From SZAS-79 sp964599095 (lineage in GTDB: Bacteria > Pseudomonadota > Gammaproteobacteria > Burkholderiales > SG8-39): a DNA stretch of 64,000 bases. Positions 7,346 through 16,257 of this stretch are shown here, in pieces (positions within the stretch are counted from its first letter, which is position 1; each line of letters starts with the position of its first letter). A model generated the notes under the pieces. It saw nothing but the letters and a program-made list of their open reading frames with translations. It searched no databases and was not told the origin of the DNA. Both the position numbers and the translations under genes were made by a program. The stretch is taken from NCBI GenBank assembly GCA_964599095.1, contig CAZREB010000004.1, positions 248,001 through 312,000 on the forward strand. The letters run 5' to 3'.

Positions 7346-8827
7346 ATGCCGCTGTCATTGAAGATCTTCAGCGTGTCCACCGGCCGCAAGCGCCTGGTGG
7401 ACGAGCGCGTGCTGGACGACCAGCGCATTTCCGTCGGGCGCGGCCCGACGTGCACGATCGTGCTCGAGGACCCGAGCCGCCACCTGTCGCGCCTGCATGC
7501 GGAATTCGAGCAGACCCCGCGAGGCTACCTGCTGCGGGTGATGTCTGCTGCCCAGCAGGTGCTCGTCAACGGCGTGGCGTATTCGCAGGGCAGCGAAGTC
7601 ACGGTCCACGCCGGCGACATCTATGCGATGGCAGGCTACGACCTTGAAGTCGTGAGCGTGTCGGTGGGCAAATTGCCTCCGGCGGCGCTCAAGGCGCAAC
7701 AGTCATCCGTCACGGCGCCGCGCGTTCCGGCGAAGGCTGCAGGCGGTACGGGCCCGGCAAGCGCGCCGGGCACCGGTCCACGAGGCGGACGCGCAAAATG
7801 GCTTGCCGCCGCCGGCGTTGCGGCCGTTGCGGTTGCGATATTGCTGGCTTTTTCCTGGCAGTCGATCAAGGCACTCCTCCCCGAGGCGGCTGCGCAGAAG
7901 CGGGCCGAGCAGCAGATCGCCAGGCTCGAAGGCGAGGCAAGGTCGTTGCTCAAGCTCGTGGACGGCGATCGGCGCGAGATCAAGGAGGCCACCGCCGCTT
8001 CGAGCCGCGAGATCGAACGGGTCGAGGGCCTCGTGCGCTCGACACGAACCAGCCAGGACCGCCTGGCCTTCGATGCTGCGCTGGGCGAGGCGCGGCGCAT
8101 GGCGAAAGCGTCCGTCGTGCTCGAGGACAAGGTGCGCGAACGGGTCGAAAGCCCCTCCGGGCTGCCCAAGGCCGAAGGACGACTGAACGCGGCCACGGCG
8201 GCGGCCAGGAGCGGCGATCGGGCCGAAGCACTCCGGTTGCTCGAAGAGACGGTGGCCTCGCTCGCGCAGATGCGCGCAAGCATTGCTGCGGACCGCAAGG
8301 CGACACAGGCCGAACTCGAGAAGCGCCGCGAAGCGTTGCTGGCCGCCGAAACACGGGTGATCGCCGAAGCGGAAGCCCGCGCCAGGGCAGAAGCGGAGGC
8401 GAGGGCCAAGGCGAAAGCGAAAGCCGACGCCGAAGCCGCGCAGGCCGTCGAAACGGACCAGGCGGTGCAATCGGCGCAGATCCCGGCGCTGCCGTGCCTG
8501 GGCAGGCTGTCGGGCGTGTGGTCGCACCCGGCCGGAGGCACCTGGACCTTCACGGGCAACCAGGGGAGCCGGGTCGTCGAGTCGAAGGACTATGGATCGA
8601 AGGCGCAGCAAATTACCGTGATGAACGTGTACTCCTGCGAAAAGGACACGCTGACCTACAAGTACGTGCGATTCGCGCTCACCGGCACGGACGACCCGAG
8701 CCTGGCATACGACAGGACCGAGGCGAATACGCCCAGCCTCACGATCTGGGCCAAGGTCCACACCCTGCGCTATTCGATTTCCAAGGCTGGATTGCGGTTG
8801 GGGAACTACACCTACGCGAAGCGGTAG
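7346..8827 (+). CDS. FHA-domain membrane protein with coiled coil and C-terminal beta domain
   Basis: This 493-residue protein has an N-terminal FHA phosphothreonine-binding domain at about residues 20-105; its core is GRGPTC, SRLHAEF and a later VNGV. A proline/alanine linker and one transmembrane helix (about 150-170, AAAGVAAVAVAILLAF) follow. A long charged coiled coil rich in Ala, Glu and Arg covers about 180-370, with EARARAEAEARAKAKAK repeats near its end. The last 115 residues form an unrecognised beta-rich domain beginning LPCLGRLSGVW. The FHA part would be cytoplasmic and the C-terminal domain periplasmic. The gene is monocistronic and convergent with the next. FHA proteins read Ser/Thr phosphorylation; no kinase is adjacent. 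Confidence 0.85.
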   Translation: MPLSLKIFSVSTGRKRLVDERVLDDQRISVGRGPTCTIVLEDPSRHLSRLHAEFEQTPRGYLLRVMSAAQQVLVNGVAYSQGSEVTVHAGDIYAMAGYDLEVVSVSVGKLPPAALKAQQSSVTAPRVPAKAAGGTGPASAPGTGPRGGRAKWLAAAGVAAVAVAILLAFSWQSIKALLPEAAAQKRAEQQIARLEGEARSLLKLVDGDRREIKEATAASSREIERVEGLVRSTRTSQDRLAFDAALGEARRMAKASVVLEDKVRERVESPSGLPKAEGRLNAATAAARSGDRAEALRLLEETVASLAQMRASIAADRKATQAELEKRREALLAAETRVIAEAEARARAEAEARAKAKAKADAEAAQAVETDQAVQSAQIPALPCLGRLSGVWSHPAGGTWTFTGNQGSRVVESKDYGSKAQQITVMNVYSCEKDTLTYKYVRFALTGTDDPSLAYDRTEANTPSLTIWAKVHTLRYSISKAGLRLGNYTYAKR

Positions 8828-8848
8828 CGATGAAGCTTTGCGGTGCCT

Positions 8849-10195
8849 CTACCGCAACCAACCCTTGGCCATGAACGTATATAGAACGACGAGCGTAACG
8901 ACCAGGGTGCCGAAGGCCACCTGCCCGAGCGTCATCGGCCACGGGGCCTCGGCGAGATTCATGCCGAGCAGGCCCCCCGCGACCGCCGGGATCAGGGCCA
9001 GCATGCTGACGATGGCCAGCAGCCGCATGAACCGGTTGGTGTCGTGCGCGGCAATGTCGATGTGCAGCTCGATCAACGAGAGCACCGACTCGCGCACACT
9101 GTCGATGGTCTCGTAGAGATACTCCGCCTCCTCGATCAGCGGGGACACCAATCCGCGCCGATCGGGGCCGAGCCCGGGCAGCGAACGGCGGCCGTCGGCG
9201 AGCATTTCGAGCAGCCCGCGCAGCCGCCAAAGGTCCGCCTTGGCCGTCGACAACACGCGCTTCAATCGGATCGTCTGCTCGAAGAAGCTATCGGGGCTTT
9301 CGCTTGCCGGCACCCTCTCCAGTTGGCGGACCGTGCGCTCCAGCCGCCCGGCGAGGTCCTCGTTGCGGGCGAGCGCGAGGCGAATCACGTGCAGTGCGCA
9401 GCTCGGCCCGAACGGCAAGGCGCTCGATTCCGCGGGCACCGGCGGAATCCCCAGGGCGCCCGCCGCGATGGACAGCGCCGTGTCTTCATTGACCAGCAAC
9501 AGCATGGAGTCCCGGCGCCTGTCCTCGTCGGTCGAGGGAATCGAAACTGCAAGCGCGGTCCAGCGCTGCATGGATTCAAGGCGCGGGTAGCTCGATTCGT
9601 GCAGAGCGGCCTCCACCGTATGGCGCGGGACGCCGGCGGCCGACGCGAACTCCGCCTGACGTTCCGGCGAAACATTGCAGGCGTGTGCCCAGTCGCTGGT
9701 CGGCGCGGCGACCCATTGCAGCAGCCCTTTCCAATCGGACTCGCGGGGGACGGTCCCGGCCTGGTGCAGCATGGTCACCTGCGGCTCGCCGCCCGGTGCC
9801 GGACGCTGTGGAATCACGGCCGGCTCCCGCAGCCCATGGCCGATTCGGGGGCCGAACAGGAGGATGCGAAACAGCATGAGGATACGCAGCGCCGGGGCGG
9901 AGCGCGCCGCATCCGACACCATGGGCAGCAGCGACAAGAGCGCCGCTGCGATGATGGCCGCGTCGAGCAGGCGCCAGGGGTCGAGCACGAACTTGCGCCG
10001 ATCCCTCGACAGGGCGAACTTGACCGCAAATTCCAGCGCAAACACGCCGATGATCGCCCATTCGGCGAAATCCAGGGCCACCTCGATGCCATGCGGCAAA
10101 TTGAACAGGAAAGGGGCCAGCCCGAGGCTGAGCGCGGCGAGCGCGAGAAAGCCCATTACGGCTTCGTCGAGAATGTCTGACACGAGGGCAAGCAT
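8849..10195 (-). CDS. Voltage-sensor-like domain fused to a CorA-type transporter domain
   Basis: This 448-residue membrane protein joins two modules. Residues 1-120 contain four hydrophobic segments resembling S1-S4 of an ion-transport domain. The last has spaced arginines (ALRILMLFRILLFGPRI), and there is no pore pair after it. Residues about 170-380 are a soluble, helix-rich CorA-like region. The C-terminus has two membrane helices, the first ending in GGLLGMNL. This contains the GMN signature of CorA magnesium channels, although the usual preceding aromatic is leucine. The likely role is divalent-cation transport or sensing; gating by voltage is speculation. It converges on the FHA gene with 21 nt between stops. 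Confidence 0.8.
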   Translation of the reverse strand: MLALVSDILDEAVMGFLALAALSLGLAPFLFNLPHGIEVALDFAEWAIIGVFALEFAVKFALSRDRRKFVLDPWRLLDAAIIAAALLSLLPMVSDAARSAPALRILMLFRILLFGPRIGHGLREPAVIPQRPAPGGEPQVTMLHQAGTVPRESDWKGLLQWVAAPTSDWAHACNVSPERQAEFASAAGVPRHTVEAALHESSYPRLESMQRWTALAVSIPSTDEDRRRDSMLLLVNEDTALSIAAGALGIPPVPAESSALPFGPSCALHVIRLALARNEDLAGRLERTVRQLERVPASESPDSFFEQTIRLKRVLSTAKADLWRLRGLLEMLADGRRSLPGLGPDRRGLVSPLIEEAEYLYETIDSVRESVLSLIELHIDIAAHDTNRFMRLLAIVSMLALIPAVAGGLLGMNLAEAPWPMTLGQVAFGTLVVTLVVLYTFMAKGWLR

Positions 10196-10235
10196 TTTGG
10201 GATCGTGCCCCCGGCAATTTCACGAGGACGGTTCG

Positions 10236-10619
10236 TTATGGAAGTTGAGCCAATTGGCGGACGCCCGTGGGCAGAAATCTTCGGACTCTCGCCCGTTTCT
10301 CCGTAGCCGCTTCAGTTGGCGGTGACGCAGCCAGCGTCTTGAGGGACCGGTGGTCAACGTCGGCGACGTCAAGTGTTGTAGCGCCTCGCTGGCGCAGCGC
10401 GTCTCGCACTCTTTTGACGGCAATAATCGAGACAAATGCGGTTACGCGTGCATCGGCATTGAGCTTGCCGAACTCGAATTCATAGATCTCCGCCACTACG
10501 GCAATGGGTACCTGCATTTGGCGAGCCAACTGATGGACGACGCTCTCGGGTTCCGGTCCTGTTTGGTTCCTGTGCTCTGTCGTTCCCCCAAAAAGAGCGG
10601 AATGCTTTGTAGCCGCCAT
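10236..10619 (-). CDS. DUF3562-type small protein
   Basis: A 127-residue protein. Residues about 25-80 resemble the DUF3562 family: VHQLARQMQVPIAVVAEIYE, then a Leu/Ala helix and IIAVKRVRDALR. The last 45 residues are basic and do not match anything I recognise. The ATG at 10619 is favoured over an upstream one because GGGGGAG lies about 9 nt before it. Function is unknown; the family is small, cytoplasmic and helical. It stands alone, 282 nt downstream of the RDD gene in the same direction. Confidence 0.65.
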   Translation of the reverse strand: MAATKHSALFGGTTEHRNQTGPEPESVVHQLARQMQVPIAVVAEIYEFEFGKLNADARVTAFVSIIAVKRVRDALRQRGATTLDVADVDHRSLKTLAASPPTEAATEKRARVRRFLPTGVRQLAQLP

Positions 10620-10901
10620 GACTTTCACTCCCCCCACGGATTTGCTCAATATGTCCCCTGTGCGCCAGGAGAGGTTGACGTGGGTCAAACGATTACGAGG
10701 CTCTGCTTGGGACACGAAATGGGGAGAGCAGGGGAAGCAAGGACCACCAAATCGTCCTTGGATTGGGGCTGAAGTCGGCTTAGGTTCGAAATCCGTCGAT
10801 CGCGGACGTCTTTCGTCCGCTCCGGGTCGCTTGCCGCCGGGATTGCCTGCCGTCCGGCCCGCCGCTAGCGAAAGCGGTGAGCCGGAACCTCCAGCCGATT
10901 G
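10620..10901. other. Intergenic spacer with a short hairpin
   Basis: This 282-nt spacer between two minus-strand genes holds no convincing ORF. A perfect 7-bp stem (GCGGACG and CGTCCGC around TCTTT) lies at 10802-10820. It could end the RDD transcript, although no U-run follows. I see no convincing promoter for the DUF3562 gene. Confidence 0.4.
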
Positions 10902-11750
10902 CTAGCGCCGGCAGCGGGCGATGTCTTCATCGGTCATCACCTCTTTGATGACGCAATCGTCGGCCTGCCTGCGCTTCGGCGCCAGAGCCGGGGCAGCCTT
11001 CGCTGAGGGGGCAGAAACAGCCGGTGCCGCGCGAACCGGAGCAGCAGCCTCCTGCTTCGGGCGCTCGGGGGCCACTGCCGGCACCGCGGGTGCCGGACGA
11101 GCCGCGGGCTCTGCGGGCGGCGCCGCCCTGGCCGGACTCGTCTCAGGCACGTGCGCCGGCGCGGTGGCCGGACGGAGGCGGGGCTGAACGCCTTCCTGCG
11201 GCTGCTCGGTCCCTGTCCAGGATTTCAGCGTCTGTTCGGTGTTCTTCATCAGCGCGAACAGCGAATGCCAGAAGACGAATATCCCGAGGGCGAGCACCAC
11301 AAAAGAACTCGTGAAGACGACCAGTCCGCGCAGGAACCCGGCGTCGCTCCGGTCGATCACCAGCGCGCCCACGACCATGTCCGGAGGGGCCCGTTTCTGC
11401 TCCGTGAGCGCCGCCGTTACGAATGCGAGGAACCCGAAGAAGAACGAAAAGAGAATGTTCTTGAGAACGTTTCGCGCCAGCGAACGCGGGAAGCTGAGGC
11501 GCTCGCCCTCGGAATTCGTGACCTGGATCCCCATCAGCAGCTTCCCGACGGTGGCTTGCAGAGGGGAGCTTTCCAAAGCCACGAAATACAAGATCACCAC
11601 CGGGATGAATGCCGCAAGCGCGATCAACGGGCGGCTGCCCGTCATCATGACCATGAAGGGCAATACCCAGCCGATGAAGAAGAAATAGTCGAAGTTGGAT
11701 GCGGCAACGCGGCGCCAGAAGCCGGCGTATGCGGGATTGAAAGTCGTCAT
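10902..11750 (-). CDS. RDD-family membrane protein with Pro/Ala-rich tail
   Basis: This 282-residue protein starts with MTTFNPAYAGFWRRVAAS, the typical RDD opening in which a conserved Arg precedes the first helix. Membrane segments lie near residues 20-45, 50-70, 105-125 and 150-175. The region GKLLMGIQVTNSEGERLSF matches the loop between RDD helices. From about residue 195 it becomes a disordered tail of Ala, Pro and Arg. A cysteine and an acidic/basic end (DDCVIKEVMTDEDIARC) close the protein. RDD proteins are poorly understood inner-membrane proteins, some linked to cation transport. It is divergent from the DUF2252 gene with 72 bp between them. Confidence 0.82.
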   Translation of the reverse strand: MTTFNPAYAGFWRRVAASNFDYFFFIGWVLPFMVMMTGSRPLIALAAFIPVVILYFVALESSPLQATVGKLLMGIQVTNSEGERLSFPRSLARNVLKNILFSFFFGFLAFVTAALTEQKRAPPDMVVGALVIDRSDAGFLRGLVVFTSSFVVLALGIFVFWHSLFALMKNTEQTLKSWTGTEQPQEGVQPRLRPATAPAHVPETSPARAAPPAEPAARPAPAVPAVAPERPKQEAAAPVRAAPAVSAPSAKAAPALAPKRRQADDCVIKEVMTDEDIARCRR

Positions 11751-11822
11751 GAGATGGCCGCCTATTGAAAGACATCCGGCTTTCGGTTCGGCCATAATCA
11801 TGCTGCGGAACAAGGGGAATTC

Positions 11823-13211
11823 GTGGCCACAAAGCCGATAAAGGTGGTTGCCCCCCTCCCGACGACAAAAGCGCGGGCGGAGGCGCGTGCCGAAGGGCGC
11901 AAACTGCGGCGCAAGGTGCCGCGCTCCAGCCACGCCGAATGGGATCCGGCGATGCGCAGCGCCGACCCGATCGAGTCGCTGCTGGCCACCAGCCGCAACC
12001 GCCTGCCGCACCTCTTGCCATTGCGCTATGGGCGCATGAGCCGCTCGGCGTTTGCCTGGATGCGTGGTTCCGCGGCGCTGATGGCCTCGGATCTTTCGGC
12101 GACGCCGACCACCGGCCTGCGAGTGCAGGCTTGCGGCGACTGCCACTCGGGCAATTTCGGCGCCTTCGCCTCGCCCGAGCGAAGGGTGCTGTTCGACCTG
12201 ACGGACTTCGACGAGACGCTGCCGGGGCCTTGGGAATATGACCTGAAGCGCCTTGCGACCAGCCTGATGCTGGTGGCGCGATACCAGGGCTGCGACAAGC
12301 GCGAAGCGCGCGAAGTCACGCTCGCGGCGGCGCGCGCCTACCGCAGGCTCACGCACGTTTACGGAGCGATGTCGCCCCTCGAGATCTGGTACGCCATCGT
12401 CGATTCGGAGGTGCTGATCCGCACCGCGCCGGACGAGGCGACGCGCCAGCGGCGCATACGGTTCGAGCGCAAGGCGCGCGGCCGCACCGGCGACAGCCTG
12501 CTCGGTCGGCTGCTCGTCGAGCGGGCCGGCCGCCTGCACTTCAGGGAACAACCGCCGACGATCGTTCGCCTGTCGCCCGGCAGCCGGCTGGCGAAGCAAT
12601 TCTGCAAGGTGCTGGAGCGCTATCCCGAAAGCCTCGCCAAGGACCGCCGGCTGCTCTTCACTCGCTATCGGTTCCAGGAGATCGCGATCAAGGTGGTCGG
12701 CGTCGGCAGCGTCGGCACGCGCTGTGCGGTGGCGCTCTACCTGTCCGAGGGCGGCGATCCGCTGGTGCTGCAGGTGAAGGAGGCGGTGCCGTCGGTGCTC
12801 GAGCCTTTTTCCGGCGCAAACCACTTCCGGCACGAAGGCGAGCGCGTGGTGGTAGGTCAGCGCCTGATGCAATGCGCGAGCGACATCTTCCTCGGCTGGG
12901 CGAGCGACGACGACGGCCGCGATTACTACGTGCGCCAGCTGCGCGACATGAAGACCTCGGTGCCCCTCGAGATGCTCAAGGGCCCGGTGCTGCACAACTT
13001 CGCCGACATGTGCGGCTGGGCGCTCGCGCGCGCACATGCCAAGGCGGGCGACGCGGCGCGCCTCGCCGGTTACCTGGGTGGCTCGGAGCGCATGGACAAC
13101 GCGATCGCCGATTTCGCCGAACGCTACGCCGACCAGTGCGAGCGCGACTATGCGACGTTCAAGCGCGCGATCAAGGCGGGCACGATACCGGTCGAGCGGG
13201 AACCGCAGTGA
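11823..13211 (+). CDS. DUF2252 family protein
   Basis: A 462-residue protein of the DUF2252 family, a kinase-like fold of unknown activity. Landmarks are the early RYGRMSRSAFAWMRG, then CGDCHSGNFGAF, FDLTDFDETLPGPWEYDL and the later QLRDMK and ALARAHAKAGD. The GDCHSGNFG and FDLTDFDE segments correspond in type to the catalytic and metal-binding loops of aminoglycoside-kinase-like proteins. The start is GTG at 11823 with AAGGGGA about 5 nt upstream. The preceding 40 residues are basic and probably disordered. It is a single-gene unit, convergent with the glutamine-synthetase-like gene. Confidence 0.9.
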   Translation: MATKPIKVVAPLPTTKARAEARAEGRKLRRKVPRSSHAEWDPAMRSADPIESLLATSRNRLPHLLPLRYGRMSRSAFAWMRGSAALMASDLSATPTTGLRVQACGDCHSGNFGAFASPERRVLFDLTDFDETLPGPWEYDLKRLATSLMLVARYQGCDKREAREVTLAAARAYRRLTHVYGAMSPLEIWYAIVDSEVLIRTAPDEATRQRRIRFERKARGRTGDSLLGRLLVERAGRLHFREQPPTIVRLSPGSRLAKQFCKVLERYPESLAKDRRLLFTRYRFQEIAIKVVGVGSVGTRCAVALYLSEGGDPLVLQVKEAVPSVLEPFSGANHFRHEGERVVVGQRLMQCASDIFLGWASDDDGRDYYVRQLRDMKTSVPLEMLKGPVLHNFADMCGWALARAHAKAGDAARLAGYLGGSERMDNAIADFAERYADQCERDYATFKRAIKAGTIPVEREPQ

Positions 13212-13299
13212 CAGGATCGCCGGGACGAAGGTCGCGGCAAAGATGCCCGGCCGATACCCTTCGTCATGGTCACCGGGCAGAAAACAGCGCGACTGCGCC

Positions 13300-14757
13300 T
13301 CAGAACATCTCGAAGTACTCGCGGTGCTCCCACTCGCTCACTTCGAGGTTGAAGCGCGCGATCTCGGACTCCTTCAGCCGGCAGTAGTAGTCGACGAAGC
13401 CGCTGCCCAGGCCTTCCCGGAGGCAGGTGTCGGCCTTCAGCGCGACGAGCGCCTCGGCCAGCGTGGCGGGCAGGGCTTCGGCCTTGGTCTCGTAGGGCGC
13501 GTCGGCCGAGGGGCCCGGATCGAGCTTTTTCGTAATGCCATCGAGACCCGAGTAGATCTGCGAAGCGAAATAAAGGTACGGGTTCGCGGCAGGTTCCCCG
13601 ACGCGGTTCTCCACTCGCGTGGTCGGGTCGCCGGGGCCGCCCAGCACGCGCAGCATGACGCCGCGGTTGTCGCGGCCCCAGATCACGCGGTCCGGCGCGA
13701 GCGAATTCGGGCGGAAGCGCTTGTAGCCGTTGATCGTCGGGGTCGACAGGGCGCTCGCCCCGCGTGCGTGCGCCAGCAGGCCCGCGAGGTAGTGGCGGCC
13801 GACTTCGGACAATTGCTCACCGGCCTTCTCCGGGATGAAGGCATTTGCGCCGTCCGCGATCCTTTTCAGCGACTGGTGCAGGTGCCACCCGGAGGACATC
13901 ACGTTCGGCACGCGCGGGCGGCACATGAAGGTGCCGTGATAGCCGTGGCGGCGCAGCACCTGCTTGGCAGCGCTGCGGAACAGCACCATCGCATCGGCCG
14001 CCTGGATCGCGCCCTGGGTGCCGAACGTGAACTCGAACTGGCTGGGGCCGTATTCGACCTCGAGCGAGCGCAACGGCAGGTCGAGCGCCTGGACGTTCTT
14101 GCGCAGCAGCTCGGCCACCGGCTCGATCAGGTCGTAGCGCACCTCGGTGAGGTACTGGTAGCCCTGCGAGAGCACCTCGACGTCGGGCGGTGTCCCGGGC
14201 AGGCCGGGCTGGCCGACATCCGACGGATGCATCCGCGGGTCGGTGACCTTGAAGACATGGAACTCGACTTCGAGCCCGGCGACGTATTCATGGCCGGTTT
14301 CGGCCAGCTTGCCTGCCGCTTTGCCCAGCAGCGCGCGTGTCGCGAAAGGCACCGGCTTGCCGTTGCCGAAGAAGGCGTCGCACAGCAACCAGCCGGTCTT
14401 GTGCAGCCACGGCAGCACGCGGAAGGTGGTCGGGTCGGCGACGATCAGGAAATCGGCCGCGCCCTGCATCTCGGGCATGTCGAAGCCGCCGCCCTTGGTG
14501 AATACCGGGAAGGCGGTCTTGTGCGAGGTGTCCTTGGCGAGCAGCGTGCTGGTCAGCGCCACGCCCTGGTAGATCGCGCGGGACGCTTCGTCGACCGTGA
14601 GCGTCTTGCCGCGCAGCACACCGTGCTGGTCGGGGAAGGAGAACCGCACCACCTCGATGCCGAGCGTCTGGAATTCGTGGATCACGTGCCTCGCCGCCGC
14701 GGCCTGCGCATCGGTCCACAGGCCGTGCCGCTCGACAAAGCGTTCGGTCGATGTCAT
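13300..14757 (-). CDS. Glutamine synthetase family (gamma-glutamyl amide ligase) protein
   Basis: This 485-residue protein belongs to the glutamine synthetase superfamily. The N-terminal beta-grasp includes RFSFPDQHGVLRGKTL. Catalytic elements include the glutamates in GLEVEFHVF, the histidine in SSGWHLHQS and the C-terminal RVENRVGEPAANPYLY. Divergent relatives link glutamate to amines (for example gamma-glutamylanilide or isopropylamine ligases) rather than ammonia. The ATG at 14757 overlaps the stop of the upstream Rieske oxygenase gene in ATGA. That coupling, plus a divergent ABC importer, favours activation of an amine for oxidation over general ammonia assimilation; this is inference. 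Confidence 0.9.
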   Translation of the reverse strand: MTSTERFVERHGLWTDAQAAAARHVIHEFQTLGIEVVRFSFPDQHGVLRGKTLTVDEASRAIYQGVALTSTLLAKDTSHKTAFPVFTKGGGFDMPEMQGAADFLIVADPTTFRVLPWLHKTGWLLCDAFFGNGKPVPFATRALLGKAAGKLAETGHEYVAGLEVEFHVFKVTDPRMHPSDVGQPGLPGTPPDVEVLSQGYQYLTEVRYDLIEPVAELLRKNVQALDLPLRSLEVEYGPSQFEFTFGTQGAIQAADAMVLFRSAAKQVLRRHGYHGTFMCRPRVPNVMSSGWHLHQSLKRIADGANAFIPEKAGEQLSEVGRHYLAGLLAHARGASALSTPTINGYKRFRPNSLAPDRVIWGRDNRGVMLRVLGGPGDPTTRVENRVGEPAANPYLYFASQIYSGLDGITKKLDPGPSADAPYETKAEALPATLAEALVALKADTCLREGLGSGFVDYYCRLKESEIARFNLEVSEWEHREYFEMF

Positions 14758-16097
14758 GCGTGCTCCGCCGCCGGCATCTTCTCCCGCCTCGCCGAGGCCC
14801 AGCCGGACGCGCGGCGGCGCTTGAGGTCGGCCTCCTGCCAGTAGTCGTTCCAGGTCGCCGTCGGGCCGATGCCGTCTATCGACGGCGGCCCGGTGAGCGC
14901 TCCGGCCGCCGCTTCGTCGAGCACCATGATCGGCTTTTCGCCGGCGGCGTTCTTCTCGATCGCTTCGACGAGCATCCTGCGGTACGCGACGATGCCCTTG
15001 TCGGTGGTGCCGAGGTGCTCGCGCGTGCGGTCCTGGATCGGCCCGGGCGATTCGACCGCCCACTGGTCGTGCACGTTGATGTCGTTGCCCATGCCGGTAT
15101 AGGTCTCGGTGCGCTGCTGGTCGGCGTCGAAACCGTAGTGGTTCCACTTGCCGACGCGCGGCTTGTAGTCCGGCAGCGTGTAGAGCTGCAGGCGCTGGTC
15201 GCGCATCTTCTGCTTGTCCACCGGGCCGGTGAAGCTGGTGAAGATCGCGTACCAGTAGCAGCTGCGGTCGTCGACCGGCACGTGCCATTGCGAGATCGTC
15301 ATCTCGGCGCTCATCGGGATCACGAACGCCTGCGGGAACATCAGGTTGGTGACGCGCACGTGCGTGTTCTCGGCGCTCAGTTTCCTCAGCGCGAACAGGC
15401 GCATCCCGTAGGCGGTCTTCTCGACGCTGATCTCGGGCCGGTCGAATTCGCGCAGCACCTTGGTGATCGGCATGTCCGAATCGGCCGAGGTGCCGCGGAA
15501 CTGCCGGCCGTAACCGCCGGAGGTGTCCTCGTCCTCGAAGAACCGGTGCAGGTAGGAAGCATGCGCCGGGTCGATGCCGACCTCGAGCGCCTGCAGCCAG
15601 TTGCACTCGAGGTAGCCCTTGAACGCGAACGTGTGCGTGCCCGGCGCGACGAAGCAATCGAAGGCCGGGAAGGCCGAAGGCCCGCCGTCGCCGAGCCAGG
15701 CGAACAGGATGCCGCTCTTTTCCACCACCGGGTAGGAGCGCTGGCGGATCCGCTGGTGGAACCTGCTGCCTTCCGGTTCTGCCGGCGTCTGCAGGCACAG
15801 CCCGCGCACGTCGAACAGCCATCCGTGGAAAGCGCAGCGCAGCCCGCCATCCTCGATCCGCCCATAGGCGAGATCCGCGCCGCGATGCGGGCAATCACGA
15901 TCGAGCAGGCCGTAGTTGCCCTGCTCGTCGCGGAACAGCACGAGGTCTTCCCCGAGGAGCCTGACCGCTTTCACCGGCCGCTTGCCATCGAGTTCGTCGA
16001 CGAGCGCGACCGGCTGCCAGTAATTGCGCAGCAGCCTGCCGCCCGGCGTACCGGCGCCTGCGCGCGTCATCAGGTCATTTTGTTCGGCGCTGATCAT
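14754..16097 (-). CDS. Rieske non-heme iron oxygenase, large subunit
   Basis: This 447-residue oxygenase has Rieske ligands in CPHRG and CAFHGW and the iron-site pattern E-x3-D-x2-H-x4-H (EVGIDPAHASYLH). It is related to the other Rieske gene in the window at the N-terminus (AEQNDLMTRAGAGTPGGRLLRNYW) but diverges later. It probably performs hydroxylation, or O- or N-dealkylation. It is translationally coupled to the glutamine-synthetase-like gene, an arrangement like that of aniline dioxygenase clusters, though those use multi-subunit oxygenases. No reductase is adjacent. Confidence 0.93.
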   Translation of the reverse strand: MISAEQNDLMTRAGAGTPGGRLLRNYWQPVALVDELDGKRPVKAVRLLGEDLVLFRDEQGNYGLLDRDCPHRGADLAYGRIEDGGLRCAFHGWLFDVRGLCLQTPAEPEGSRFHQRIRQRSYPVVEKSGILFAWLGDGGPSAFPAFDCFVAPGTHTFAFKGYLECNWLQALEVGIDPAHASYLHRFFEDEDTSGGYGRQFRGTSADSDMPITKVLREFDRPEISVEKTAYGMRLFALRKLSAENTHVRVTNLMFPQAFVIPMSAEMTISQWHVPVDDRSCYWYAIFTSFTGPVDKQKMRDQRLQLYTLPDYKPRVGKWNHYGFDADQQRTETYTGMGNDINVHDQWAVESPGPIQDRTREHLGTTDKGIVAYRRMLVEAIEKNAAGEKPIMVLDEAAAGALTGPPSIDGIGPTATWNDYWQEADLKRRRASGWASARREKMPAAEHA

Positions 16098-16186
16098 GGT
16101 GGGTCCTCGTTCGGGTTCGCGGTTCCTGGCGCGCTGCCTGCAGACCGAACTTTACTGCATCCGGACGGTGCGAAGCGCTTCTCGGG

Positions 16187-16215
16187 TTGACTCGGCAGGG
16201 AGGGTTCGGCATCCT
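16187..16215 (+). promoter_or_regulatory. Candidate sigma70 promoter of the liv operon
   Basis: TTGACT is followed after 17 nt by CATCCT, 42 nt before the receptor start codon. The -35 is near consensus and the -10 is weak. It lies in the 160-bp spacer between the divergent Rieske and receptor genes. Confidence 0.4.
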
Positions 16216-16257
16216 TCGACGCATCGGAAGCGGCGCGCAAAACAACGGGGGGAGGAC

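Noticed and set aside
10902..13037. A long minus-strand frame covering both RDD and the DUF2252 region
   Set aside because: Only the part from 11750 downward encodes the RDD protein; the upstream part is antisense to the GTG-started DUF2252 gene.
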